From NCBI GenBank assembly GCA_900764955.1, contig CAAFPY010000043.1, forward strand, positions 1 through 6,989: a stretch of 6,989 bases of DNA, read 5' to 3'. Origin of the DNA: an uncultured Collinsella sp. (lineage in GTDB: Bacteria > Actinomycetota > Coriobacteriia > Coriobacteriales > Coriobacteriaceae). Below the pieces are notes generated by a model, which worked only from the letters and a program-made list of their open reading frames with translations, searched no databases and was not told the origin of the DNA. The position numbers and the translations under genes were made by a program. This document shows positions 1 to 6,255 of this stretch, one piece after another (the stretch's first letter is position 1; each line of letters starts with the position of its first letter).

Positions 1-1025
1 GCACACGTCTCATCCATATGCGCATGGCCGTCCTCACCTTCGTCTGTTCCACGCTCACGCACCTAACGGGCGGATCGGCCGGTCGCGAGGGAGCCGCGGT
101 GCAGATTGGCGGCACCATCGCCAGCAACATCTCGAACCTTGCCCACCTCAAAAAGCATGACCACCACGACCTCATGCTCGCCGGCATCTCGTCGGCCTTT
201 GGCGCCGTATTCGGTTCGCCCCTTGCCGGAGCTTTCTTTGGCATGGAGATGTGCTTTATCGGCAAGATCGACTACACCGCGGGCATCTACTGCCTGGTCG
301 CCTCGTTTACCGGCTACTTTACATCACTCGCCCTGGGTACCGAGTACGAAGCGAATGTCATTGCCAACGTTCCCAACATGACGCCCAAAACGGTCGTTAT
401 CGTTGTTATCAGCGCAATTATCTTCGGCCTGACGGCACGCCTCTTTGCCTGGTCGGTTCGAACAGTCAAGAACCTGTACGGTCGCTTTATCACCAATTAC
501 CTCATTCGCGCACTTATAGGCGCACTCGTGGTTTTGGCCGCCTATGCCCTCCTCGACGCCTGGGACTACGCCGGCCTTTCCACGTGGCTTTCCGGCGCCG
601 GATTTGCAGGCAACACCACCCTGGCGGACGCAGTCATCAAGTTGGTCGTCACAGCGCTTACCCTGGGCGCGGGCTTCCAAGGCGGCGAGGTCACGCCCCT
701 GTTTGGCATCGGTGCGGCACTCGGTGGCTGGATCGGTTGCCTTACCGGGCTCGACCCCAGTTTTCTGGCGGCTCTCGGCATGCTCGGCGTGTTCTGCGCC
801 GGCCTCAACGTGCCCATCACCACCTGCATGATGGCCATCGACCTGTTCCACGGCACGGCCGCCGGGTTCTTTGTCATCGTGGCCTTTATCAGCTACCTAA
901 CCGGCGGACACCGCGGCGTGTACCCCGCCCAGCGCATCATCTCACCCAAGCGCCGTTCGCTTATTGTGGATGAGGGCGGTACGGTAGCGGATGCTATCGA
1001 GCGCCACAACGACCTGATAGAGTAG
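1..1025 (+). CDS. CLC-family anion transporter, probable fluoride/proton antiporter (CLC-F type), 5' end cut by window
   Basis: This is a membrane protein of the CLC chloride channel/antiporter family, likely exporting fluoride in exchange for protons. The frame (codons starting at base 3) is open to the left edge, so the true start and the first selectivity motif (GSGIP region) lie outside. Counting from the Met at 18, GREGAAVQIGG (residues 22-32) carries the gating glutamate E24, with Ala where chloride-type CLCs have Pro. GSPLAGAFFGMEM (66-78) matches the helix with the inner glutamates, but the second position is Met78. GGEVTP (222-227) replaces the usual GGIFAP; a Glu-Val-Thr here is a known hallmark of CLC-F antiporters. 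Y302 in GHRGVYPAQ aligns with the central tyrosine. Many hydrophobic segments follow, and no CBS domains are present. A kinase gene follows on the same strand. CLC membership is near certain; fluoride specificity is inferred from motifs. Confidence 0.9.
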   Translation, partial: TRLIHMRMAVLTFVCSTLTHLTGGSAGREGAAVQIGGTIASNISNLAHLKKHDHHDLMLAGISSAFGAVFGSPLAGAFFGMEMCFIGKIDYTAGIYCLVASFTGYFTSLALGTEYEANVIANVPNMTPKTVVIVVISAIIFGLTARLFAWSVRTVKNLYGRFITNYLIRALIGALVVLAAYALLDAWDYAGLSTWLSGAGFAGNTTLADAVIKLVVTALTLGAGFQGGEVTPLFGIGAALGGWIGCLTGLDPSFLAALGMLGVFCAGLNVPITTCMMAIDLFHGTAAGFFVIVAFISYLTGGHRGVYPAQRIISPKRRSLIVDEGGTVADAIERHNDLIE

Positions 1026-1100
1026 ACGTTAGTATTCGCCGTGCAGCCACAATCGGGGACAATTCGACCCGAGCGCGACCGCACCGTCACGTTATACGCC

Positions 1101-1105
1101 GGGAG
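1101..1105 (+). promoter_or_regulatory. Shine-Dalgarno for the lipid kinase (decides start at 1113)
   Basis: GGGAG lies 7 bases before the ATG at 1113. The alternative upstream in-frame GTG at 1041 has no purine-rich site in front of it. The 24 residues it would add (rich in Arg, Thr and Pro) do not resemble the start of a DAG kinase fold. Confidence 0.6.
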
Positions 1106-1112
1106 TCGCCCC

Positions 1113-2075
1113 ATGCACGCAACTGATTTTGGTCGCACGCTCATCATCGCCAACCCAGCCGCCCAGTCGGGTGCGGCGCGCGAGGTCGCTGAGCGCCTGC
1201 AGCGCTTTTTAGACATGACCGCGCGCTCATCCCAGTTTGACTTGGTACTGACCGAGCGCATGGGGCATGCCAAGGAACTTGCCGCACAGGCCCAGGGCTA
1301 CCGCACCGTTATCGCTCTTGGCGGCGACGGCGTGATCCACGAGGTCGTCAATGGGCTTATGAAGCAAAAGCAGGACGCCCGCCCCGCCCTTGCCGTCCTG
1401 CCCGTGGGCTCCGGCAACGATTTTGCCCAAACGCTCGGTATCGACGATTTCTCCGGCAAGGATTTTGGCGCGCTGCTCACCTGCGAGCTGCAACGTCAGG
1501 ACATCGGGCGCATTCGCTCATGGAACCCCGCAAGCGGTAGCGGCGAGGCGACGGTCGAGTATTATGACCAGACGCTTTCGGTCGGCATCGATGCCGCCAT
1601 CGGCCTTGGCACCACCGAGCTGCGCAAAAAGACCGGCTTGACAGGCGCGCCGCTCTACACCCTCTCGGGACTTGAGCAGTTTGGCCTACGCTATCGCAAC
1701 TATCCCATGACAGTCAGCTTTGACGGCGCGCCCGCCGAGCGCGTGCGGGCGATTATCATGGCGATTCAGCTGGGCCCCACCTATGGCTCGGGCTATCGCA
1801 TCTGCCCCGATGCCGACCCCTGCGACGGCATACTCGATGTCTGCTACGCCTGCGGCCCCGTCCCCCGCGCCGTTGCCCTGCCTATGTTTCTTTCGGCCAA
1901 GGACGGCCACCACACCAAGTTGCCGCCGGTTCGTATGCGCCGCTGCCGCCATGCCGAGCTCACCTTCGAGCAGCCCGATTACCCCATCCAGGCCGACGGC
2001 GAGCCCATTGTCGCCTCGCGCATCGAGGTTGACGTCCTCGGCAGCGCCCTCCAAGTTTGGCACCCCGCCCGCTAG
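1113..2075 (+). CDS. Diacylglycerol kinase family lipid kinase (DagK/YegS-like)
   Basis: This is a soluble or membrane-peripheral kinase expected to phosphorylate diacylglycerol or a related lipid with ATP, recycling lipid headgroup by-products into phosphatidic acid. The 320-residue length is normal for the family. The order of motifs is classical: NPAAQSG (14-20) at the nucleotide-binding N-terminus, GGDGVIHEVVNGL (70-82), PVGSGNDFA (97-105), then the beta-sandwich domain with YGSGYRICPDADPCDGILDV (224-243) and a C-terminal QADGEPI (293-299). GGDGV and GSGND replace the more common GGDGT and GTGND, a mild variation. The start at 1113 is chosen from its GGGAG site. It lies 87 bases after the CLC stop and may be co-transcribed; no clear promoter is visible in between, although TTATAC near 1092 could be a -10. 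Its 3' end faces the release-factor gene with 21 bases between stops. The exact lipid substrate cannot be read from sequence. Confidence 0.9.
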   Translation: MHATDFGRTLIIANPAAQSGAAREVAERLQRFLDMTARSSQFDLVLTERMGHAKELAAQAQGYRTVIALGGDGVIHEVVNGLMKQKQDARPALAVLPVGSGNDFAQTLGIDDFSGKDFGALLTCELQRQDIGRIRSWNPASGSGEATVEYYDQTLSVGIDAAIGLGTTELRKKTGLTGAPLYTLSGLEQFGLRYRNYPMTVSFDGAPAERVRAIIMAIQLGPTYGSGYRICPDADPCDGILDVCYACGPVPRAVALPMFLSAKDGHHTKLPPVRMRRCRHAELTFEQPDYPIQADGEPIVASRIEVDVLGSALQVWHPAR

Positions 2076-2096
2076 CAAGGCCAGTGGAGCAATCGA

Positions 2097-2477
2097 CTAC
2101 TCGTCGCTACCCGGCTTGCGACGGTTGGCCTTTTTAATGGCTTTGAAGTGCTTGTCATTAAGCCTGCGTTGGCGGGAGCGCTGAGGCACCTTGGTCTTTA
2201 CGCGTCGGCGCGGCGGACGCCCACGACGCTCAAGCTCGGCGCGCAGCTTACGCAGGCAGCTCGAGCGATTTTGGAACTGGCTGCGGCTCTCGCGTGCCGT
2301 CACGGTAATCCCCGAGGGGATATGCTTCATGCGCACCGCTGAATCCGTCGTGTTCACGCCCTGTCCGCCCGGACCCGTCGCGCGAAACACCTGTACCTCG
2401 CAATCGCGCGCCAGCTCCTCGGCCGACACCTCGGCATAGCGCGCATACTCGCGCCACCCCATCTTGTTCTCATCCAT
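2097..2477 (-). CDS. Stand-alone peptide chain release factor-like protein (ArfB-like ribosome rescue)
   Basis: This small protein (126 residues) consists of a release-factor catalytic domain without codon-recognition domains, so it probably hydrolyses peptidyl-tRNA on stalled ribosomes. The catalytic loop [15 protein letters not shown] spans about residues 35-49, with GGQ at 37-39. HIPSGITV and the ESRSQFQNR segment that follow are typical of the RF1/RF2 GGQ domain. A strongly basic tail (from about residue 84, rich in Arg and Lys) resembles the ArfB tail that enters the empty mRNA channel. The start at 2477 is fixed by GGGGAGGTG five bases upstream; longer in-frame forms would run back through a terminator hairpin. 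It follows xpt on the same strand but is separated from it by that hairpin. The domain call is firm. Whether it is a true ArfB orthologue or another rescue or release-factor paralogue is not settled. Confidence 0.85.
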   Translation of the reverse strand: MDENKMGWREYARYAEVSAEELARDCEVQVFRATGPGGQGVNTTDSAVRMKHIPSGITVTARESRSQFQNRSSCLRKLRAELERRGRPPRRRVKTKVPQRSRQRRLNDKHFKAIKKANRRKPGSDE

Positions 2478-2482
2478 ATCAA

Positions 2483-2491
2483 CACCTCCCC
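2483..2491 (-). promoter_or_regulatory. Strong Shine-Dalgarno of the release-factor-like gene
   Basis: On the minus strand GGGGAGGTG sits 5 bases before the ATG at 2477. It is the strongest ribosome binding site in the window. It begins only 6 bases after the T-run of the upstream terminator hairpin. Confidence 0.8.
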
Positions 2492-2497
2492 TCATAC

Positions 2498-2533
2498 AAA
2501 AAATGTGACAAAGGGAAAGTCCCTTTGTCACAT
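2498..2533 (-). terminator. Intrinsic terminator after xpt: perfect 14-bp hairpin plus six Ts
   Basis: ATGTGACAAAGGGA (2503-2516) and TCCCTTTGTCACAT (2520-2533) are exact reverse complements around a 3-base loop. Read on the minus strand the stem is followed by six Ts (2503-2498, the last shared with the stem base), the form of a factor-independent terminator. It lies 28 bases after the xpt stop and just before the Shine-Dalgarno of the next gene, so it could also act as a leader attenuator. The GACAAAGGGA palindrome may instead be one copy of a dispersed repeat. Confidence 0.75.
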
Positions 2534-2560
2534 CGCATACCAATCGCTTGTGTTGCGCGC

Positions 2561-3139
2561 TTAGGCGAAGGTGATCTCGCCGTTCTCGCAGTCCATATCG
2601 GCAATGCGAGCCAGGCTCTCAACGCGGAAGCCGCGCTCGCGGAGCTTATCGCCACCGCCCTGGAAGCCCTTCTCCACCGCAATGCCAATGCCAGCAACCT
2701 CGGCACCCGCGGCCTCACAGATCTTGATAAGACCCTCAAGTGCGCAGCCGTTGGCCAGGAAGTCATCGATGATTAGGACCTTATCGCCCTCGGACAGGAA
2801 GCGCTTGCCCACGATGACCGGGTACTCCTTCTGCTTGGTAAAGGAGTAGATGGTCGTGGCATACTGCTCGCCGTCGAGGTTAATGGACTGGGCCTTCTTG
2901 GCAAAGACCACCGGCACGCCGCCAAAATGCTGAGCTGCAATGCAGGCCATGCCAATGCCCGAAGCCTCGATCGTCAGAATCTTGTTGATCTCGACGCCCT
3001 CGAACAGACGGGCCCACTCAGCGCCCATGTGATCGAACAGCTCAACGTCGCACTGGTGGTTGAGGAAGGCATCAACCTTAAGGACGTTACCGGCCTTTAC
3101 GATGCCGTCATGGCGAATACGATCCTCAAGCTCCTGCAT
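2561..3139 (-). CDS. xpt: Xanthine phosphoribosyltransferase
   Basis: This cytoplasmic purine-salvage enzyme converts xanthine and PRPP to XMP and pyrophosphate. The 192-residue length matches the Bacillus-type Xpt. Diagnostic blocks are [10 protein letters not shown] (20-29), [12 protein letters not shown] (54-65), PVVFAKK (76-82), YSFTKQ (98-103), the PRPP-binding loop [11 protein letters not shown] (121-131), [11 protein letters not shown] (150-160) and RVESLARI (172-179). AAGGGG lies 7 bases before the ATG at 3139. The gene ends 28 bases before a strong terminator hairpin. In many Firmicutes xpt is controlled by a guanine riboswitch, but the 157 bases upstream show no recognisable purine aptamer. 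A TGGTAGACT element at 3203-3195 on the minus strand could be an extended -10 box, giving a leader of roughly 50 bases. No pbuX-type xanthine permease is adjacent, unlike Bacillus. Confidence 0.95.
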   Translation of the reverse strand: MQELEDRIRHDGIVKAGNVLKVDAFLNHQCDVELFDHMGAEWARLFEGVEINKILTIEASGIGMACIAAQHFGGVPVVFAKKAQSINLDGEQYATTIYSFTKQKEYPVIVGKRFLSEGDKVLIIDDFLANGCALEGLIKICEAAGAEVAGIGIAVEKGFQGGGDKLRERGFRVESLARIADMDCENGEITFA

Positions 3140-3194
3140 GGCGCAACCCCTTCTCGCGGCAACGATACCGCGCGATTAATAAACGTTGTTCGAT

Positions 3195-3203
3195 AGTCTA
3201 CCA
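3195..3203 (-). promoter_or_regulatory. Possible xpt promoter -10 (TGGTAGACT)
   Basis: On the minus strand TG-G-TAGACT resembles an extended -10 box about 55 bases before the xpt start. No good -35 lies 16-19 bases further upstream, where the sequence is C/G-rich, so this is a weak call based on one box and its position. Confidence 0.3.
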
Positions 3204-3256
3204 CGGACCGACCCCCGCCCGTCTCACAAGCCACATCGCACCACAAACCAGTCTTT

Positions 3257-3292
3257 TTGGGACGGCGCGAATCGTGGCAGACAGCCTCCCAA
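3257..3292. repeat. Imperfect inverted repeat just after the MFS gene
   Basis: TTGGGACGGC (3257-3266) faces GCCTCCCAA (3284-3292): nine pairs with one bulged base and a 17-base loop. It starts 5 bases beyond the MFS stop, so it may stabilise or end that transcript. On the minus strand the stem is followed by As, not Ts, so it is not a standard intrinsic terminator; the T-run lies on the other side. Confidence 0.35.
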
Positions 3293-3296
3293 CACG

Positions 3297-4601
3297 CTAA
3301 TGGCGGGCGCGCATCTTCACCAAACGCACCATGGCGAGCGCAAAGCCCACAGCGGCCACAGCCATGAGCACGTAGAACACCGAGCGAAAGCCGAATAAGA
3401 ACACATCCGGACGGCCTGCAACGAAACTGGTCACGGCCTCGCCCATCGCCACGCTCATCTGCCCATACAGGATATTTGACGCCACCGTAATACCGAGTGC
3501 CATGCCGGCGTAGCGCGCCAAACTGCCCAAGCTGCCAGCAAAACCGAGCGCTTCGCGCGGAGCCGAGCCCATGTACAGGGAGTTATTGGGGCTCTGGAAA
3601 ATCGACGTGCCGCACGACATAAACGCGACGCAGCACACGATCACGGGGATGGAAGAGTGCTCGTCGAGCGTACTTACCGCAAAGAGACCGCACACGTACA
3701 CACCCAGGCCGACCGCCGTGGGACCCTCGCAGCCAACACGGTCCGAAACCGTACCCGAAAGCGGCCCGATAAAGGCATTCACCATCGGCAGCGCCAAAAA
3801 GAGCAGTCCGGAAATATCGGAGCTAAAGCCATGGGCATCCTGGAAATAGAACGGCAGCACAAACTCAGATGCACCGATGCCGATAAACACAATAAGCATG
3901 CATGCCAAGTTAATCGTAAAAGCCGAACTCGCAAAGCAGCGACGCGCGGCCTCCGCCAGCGACATGGGGCGCTCACCGGCCTCCGGCTTAACATGCGGCA
4001 GTGTGTAAAGCCCCACGATAAACGAGATGACGCCAATGGGCAGGTTGATGAGGAAGATGCTATCCCAGGGAAAGCTTGCCACCAGCATGCCGCCGAGCAC
4101 GGGACCACACATCATGCCGAGGGCCACGAAAGTCGCGAGGAGACCCATGGCACGACCGCGCTCGCGCGCCGGAAACGACTCGGTGATGATACCCATGTTG
4201 TTAGCCATGGCCGCCGCGCAACCGACTCCCTGAACAATACGTGCCAGGATAAGAACCTCGAGCGAGGCCGAAAGGCCGCACAGCAGCGAGCCGACCGTAA
4301 AGACGATGACGCCCAGTTGGAATACGCCCACCTTGCCGCGCACGTCGCCCAGACGGCCAAACGGCAGCATAGCCACGCATGTCGCAAGCAGATACACCGA
4401 GCTCACCAGCTGGATGCGGTCGAGGCCCACGCCCAGCTCCTTTTGCATCACGGGCAGTGCCACGGTCACGACGGTCGAATCCAGACACGCCATAAACGTC
4501 ATGATGAGCACGGTAAACAGAATCGCCCATTTGTTCTTGCCATGGGTGTCGCCCTCTAGGGCAATGTGCTCGCGGCGAAGCTGCTCTGCGGTTTTCTCCA
4601 T
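3297..4601 (-). CDS. MFS transporter, drug/metabolite exporter related to the DHA2 (EmrB/QacA) group
   Basis: This inner-membrane proton-coupled exporter has 434 residues from the ATG at 4601. That start is preceded by AAAGGA with a 5-base gap; the ATG two codons upstream overlaps this site. A soluble charged N-terminus of about 24 residues precedes about 12 predicted membrane helices. Signature motifs are LDSTVVTVALP (40-50, antiporter motif D), GRLGDVRGK (82-90, motif A between helices 2 and 3), LARIVQGVG (119-127, motif B), GPVLGG (166-171, motif C in helix 5) and WDSIFLINLPIG (179-190). Motif D and the helix 6 block are DHA2-like, but DHA2 proteins usually have 14 helices and the two central extra ones appear to be missing: helix 6 leads through a short charged loop (202-222) to helix 7. 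The gene sits downstream of metY-like behind a terminator hairpin. The substrate is unknown; neighbours do not identify it. Confidence 0.88.
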   Translation of the reverse strand: MEKTAEQLRREHIALEGDTHGKNKWAILFTVLIMTFMACLDSTVVTVALPVMQKELGVGLDRIQLVSSVYLLATCVAMLPFGRLGDVRGKVGVFQLGVIVFTVGSLLCGLSASLEVLILARIVQGVGCAAAMANNMGIITESFPARERGRAMGLLATFVALGMMCGPVLGGMLVASFPWDSIFLINLPIGVISFIVGLYTLPHVKPEAGERPMSLAEAARRCFASSAFTINLACMLIVFIGIGASEFVLPFYFQDAHGFSSDISGLLFLALPMVNAFIGPLSGTVSDRVGCEGPTAVGLGVYVCGLFAVSTLDEHSSIPVIVCCVAFMSCGTSIFQSPNNSLYMGSAPREALGFAGSLGSLARYAGMALGITVASNILYGQMSVAMGEAVTSFVAGRPDVFLFGFRSVFYVLMAVAAVGFALAMVRLVKMRARH

Positions 4602-4606
4602 ATCCA

Positions 4607-4612
4607 TCCTTT
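4607..4612 (-). promoter_or_regulatory. Shine-Dalgarno of the MFS gene (decides start at 4601)
   Basis: AAAGGA on the minus strand ends 5 bases before the ATG at 4601. The nearby in-frame ATG at 4607 overlaps this element, and an ATG at 4643 falls inside the terminator stem, so both are poorer starts. Confidence 0.6.
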
Positions 4613-4626
4613 CGAGTGGCGCAACA

Positions 4627-4673
4627 CAAAAACGGGGCCCCAATCGCCTGCAAACAGCCGCGATTGGGGTCCC
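4627..4673 (-). terminator. Intrinsic terminator between the metY-like gene and the MFS gene
   Basis: Arms at 4634-4647 and 4660-4673 pair over 14 positions with one mismatch (GCGATTGGGG against CCCCAATCGC at the core). A small inner CTG/CAG stem caps the loop. On the minus strand the stem is followed by G and then five Ts (4632-4628). It is placed to end transcription from the PLP enzyme gene, yet lies only 15 bases before the Shine-Dalgarno of the MFS gene. Confidence 0.75.
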
Positions 4674-4696
4674 GCCTACGGAATCGGAACGTAAAG

Positions 4697-4727
4697 GTCG
4701 CCGAAGCCCTCTGTCGGCATCGGCGAC
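4697..4727 (-). repeat. Hairpin directly after the metY-like stop codon
   Basis: GTCGCCGAAGCC (4697-4708) and GGCATCGGCGAC (4716-4727) form a 12-bp stem with one mismatch and a 7-base loop, 16 bases after the stop codon. On the minus strand it is followed by CTTTACG, a poor T-run. It is therefore more likely a 3' end stabiliser or first half of a tandem terminator than a terminator alone. Confidence 0.4.
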
Positions 4728-4743
4728 TTATGCGAACGCTAGC

Positions 4744-6027
4744 CTAGCACTGCTCGAGAGCCTGCTCAAGGTCGGCAATCAGGTCGGCCGTGTCCTCGAG
4801 GCCGCACGACAGGCGCACCATGTCGGCGGAGATGCCACAGGCGATGAGCTCCTCATCGTTCATCTGGCGATGCGTGGCGTTAGCGGGATGCAGGCAGCAA
4901 GTGCGGGCGTCGGCCACATGCGTGGCGATCTGGGCGAGCTTGAGGCTCTTCATAAAGGTCTCGGCCGCCGCGCGACCACCGTTAAAGCCAAAGCTCACGA
5001 CGCCACAAGTACCGTTGGGCATGTACTTCTGAGCCAGGTCATAGTATTTGTCGCCCTCCAGGCCCGGATAGCTCACAAAGCGTACCTTGGGATGGCTCTG
5101 CAGGAACTTGGCAACGGCCAGGCCGTTCTCGCAATGACGCGGCATGCGCACATGCAGGCTCTCGAGCGAGCTGTTCAAGAAAAACGCCGCCTGCGGGTTC
5201 TGCATGGGGCCGAGGTCGCGCATGAGCTGCGCGGTGGCCTTGGTAATGAAGGCGCCCTCGCGACCAAACTTCTCGGCATAGGTCACGCCGTGGTAGCTCT
5301 CGTCGGGCGTGGTGAGACCCGGGAACTTGTCCGCATGGGCCATCCAGTCAAACTGACCATGGTCGACGATCACGCCGCCCAGGTAGGCCGCATGCCCATC
5401 CATGTACTTGGTGGTAGAGTGCGTGACGATGTCGGCGCCCCACTCAAAGGGACGGCACATCACGGGCGTCGGGAAGGTGTTGTCGACCATCAGCGGCACG
5501 CCATGGTCGTGCGCGGCCTTGGCAAAGCGCTCAATGTCGAGCACGGCGAGGGCGGGGTTGGCGATGGTCTCGCCAAAGACGAGCTTGGTGTTGGGCCGGA
5601 AGGCTGCTTCCAGCTCCTCATCGGTGCAGTCGGGAGCAACGAACGTGCAGGTAACGCCCATGCGGCCCATGGTATGGGCAAGCAGGTTGTAGGTACCGCC
5701 GTAGATGGCAGAGCTCGCGACCACGTGATCGCCGGCACCGGCCACGTTAAAGATCGCGAGGAAGTTCGCAGCCATGCCCGAGCTCGTGAGCATCGCAGCA
5801 GTGCCGCCCTCCATCTCGCAGATCTTGGCGGCAACCAGATCACACGTGGGATTCTGCAGACGGCTGTAGAAGTAGCCCGACTCCTCCAGGTCAAACAGCT
5901 TGCCCATGTGCTCGGACGTGTCGTACTTCCACGTGGTTGACTGGTAGATAGGCACCTGACGCGGCTCTGCATCGCCCGGGCGATAACCGCCCTGAACACA
6001 CGTGGTACCGATGGTCTGCTCGCTCAT
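4744..6027 (-). CDS. O-acetylhomoserine sulfhydrylase-type PLP enzyme (Cys/Met metabolism family)
   Basis: This cytoplasmic pyridoxal-phosphate enzyme probably joins O-acetylhomoserine with sulfide (or methanethiol) to make homocysteine (or methionine). It has 427 residues from the ATG at 6027, the usual length for MetY-type O-acetylhomoserine aminocarboxypropyltransferases. Visible landmarks, numbered from the ATG: SRLQNPT (55-61) for substrate and PLP phosphate binding, SSGMAA (82-87), VDNTFPTP (181-188) with the Asp that contacts the PLP nitrogen, HSTTKYMDGH (203-212) with the Schiff-base lysine K207, and FFLNSSLESLHVRMPRH further on. The long insert before FLNSSLESL, including YHGVTYAEKFG, fits the MetY rather than the MetB/MetC branch. 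AAGGGAG lies 6 bases before the ATG, so a TTG two codons upstream is not needed. A good sigma-70-like promoter lies upstream with a short leader, leaving no room for a SAM riboswitch. Cystathionine gamma-synthase or gamma-lyase is a less likely alternative. Confidence 0.9.
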   Translation of the reverse strand: MSEQTIGTTCVQGGYRPGDAEPRQVPIYQSTTWKYDTSEHMGKLFDLEESGYFYSRLQNPTCDLVAAKICEMEGGTAAMLTSSGMAANFLAIFNVAGAGDHVVASSAIYGGTYNLLAHTMGRMGVTCTFVAPDCTDEELEAAFRPNTKLVFGETIANPALAVLDIERFAKAAHDHGVPLMVDNTFPTPVMCRPFEWGADIVTHSTTKYMDGHAAYLGGVIVDHGQFDWMAHADKFPGLTTPDESYHGVTYAEKFGREGAFITKATAQLMRDLGPMQNPQAAFFLNSSLESLHVRMPRHCENGLAVAKFLQSHPKVRFVSYPGLEGDKYYDLAQKYMPNGTCGVVSFGFNGGRAAAETFMKSLKLAQIATHVADARTCCLHPANATHRQMNDEELIACGISADMVRLSCGLEDTADLIADLEQALEQC

Positions 6028-6033
6028 ATCCAA

Positions 6034-6040
6034 CTCCCTT
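6034..6040 (-). promoter_or_regulatory. Shine-Dalgarno of the metY-like gene
   Basis: AAGGGAG on the minus strand, 6 bases before the ATG at 6027, supports that codon over the TTG at 6033, which would touch the site. Confidence 0.6.
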
Positions 6041-6066
6041 ACTTGGGTTTTGATTTTATTCGGTTC

Positions 6067-6095
6067 ACGATACCGCTACCCCGCACCCCTCTCAA
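6067..6095 (-). promoter_or_regulatory. Probable promoter of the metY-like gene
   Basis: On the minus strand TTGAGA (6095-6090) and TATCGT (6072-6067) are separated by exactly 17 bases, matching a housekeeping-type -35/-10 pair. Transcription would begin near 6060 and give a leader of about 33 bases. The inverted repeat at 6116-6146 lies about 20 bases upstream of the -35 box, a plausible place for a regulator. Confidence 0.5.
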
Positions 6096-6115
6096 CCCAT
6101 CCCGCCGATAGGTTA

Positions 6116-6146
6116 TGGGACAAATTAATCAGGTTTATTTGTCCCA
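6116..6146. repeat. 10-bp inverted repeat between divergent genes (possible operator or dispersed palindrome)
   Basis: TGGGACAAAT (6116-6125) and ATTTGTCCCA (6137-6146) are exact reverse complements with 11 bases between. Neither strand shows a T-run after it, so it is not a terminator. It lies in the 234-base gap between the divergent metY-like and C_GCAxxG genes. The core GGGACAAA resembles, but is not identical to, the GACAAAGGGA palindrome near 2503. It could be an operator for one or both genes, or a dispersed repeat. Confidence 0.5.
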
Positions 6147-6249
6147 AATCTTAAGAAAGTGTTCGATGGCGAAAAACAATGAGATATGCACTGCGGTCTC
6201 GATAAGCGAATGCGCCGGCAAGGGTACCATAGGCGGGTACACCATGAAC

Positions 6250-6255
6250 AAGGAG
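6250..6255 (+). promoter_or_regulatory. Shine-Dalgarno deciding the start at 6262
   Basis: AAGGAG lies 6 bases before the ATG at 6262. In-frame ATGs at 6115, 6166 and 6244 exist, but none has a comparable site and the one at 6115 overlaps the inverted repeat. Confidence 0.65.

Noticed and set aside
1041..1112. GTG start at 1041 for the lipid kinase
   Set aside because: No ribosome binding site and the added 24 residues do not fit the family; ATG at 1113 has GGGAG at the right distance.
3181..3194. PurR-type box (CGAAC) upstream of xpt
   Set aside because: Only a single partial CGAACAA match is present; Bacillus-type PurR needs paired inverted boxes and is not expected in actinobacteria.
3140..3296. 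Purine (guanine/xanthine) riboswitch in the xpt leader
   Set aside because: The conserved core expected of a purine aptamer (TATA...TACC... arms with fixed loop bases) is not visible in either strand of the gap.
3657..4559. Plus-strand open frame (300 codons) opposite the MFS gene
   Set aside because: The translation is a low-complexity Arg/His/Gln-rich shadow; the minus strand encodes a full set of MFS motifs.
4306..5940. Long plus-strand open frame (544 codons) opposite the metY-like gene and part of the MFS gene
   Set aside because: It spans two unrelated genes on the other strand, its translation is rich in Arg/His/Gly/Ala with no recognisable domain, and it arises from GC-rich third-position bias in the real genes.
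6028..6066. SAM or other methionine riboswitch before the metY-like gene
   Set aside because: The predicted leader is only about 33 bases, too short for any known aptamer.
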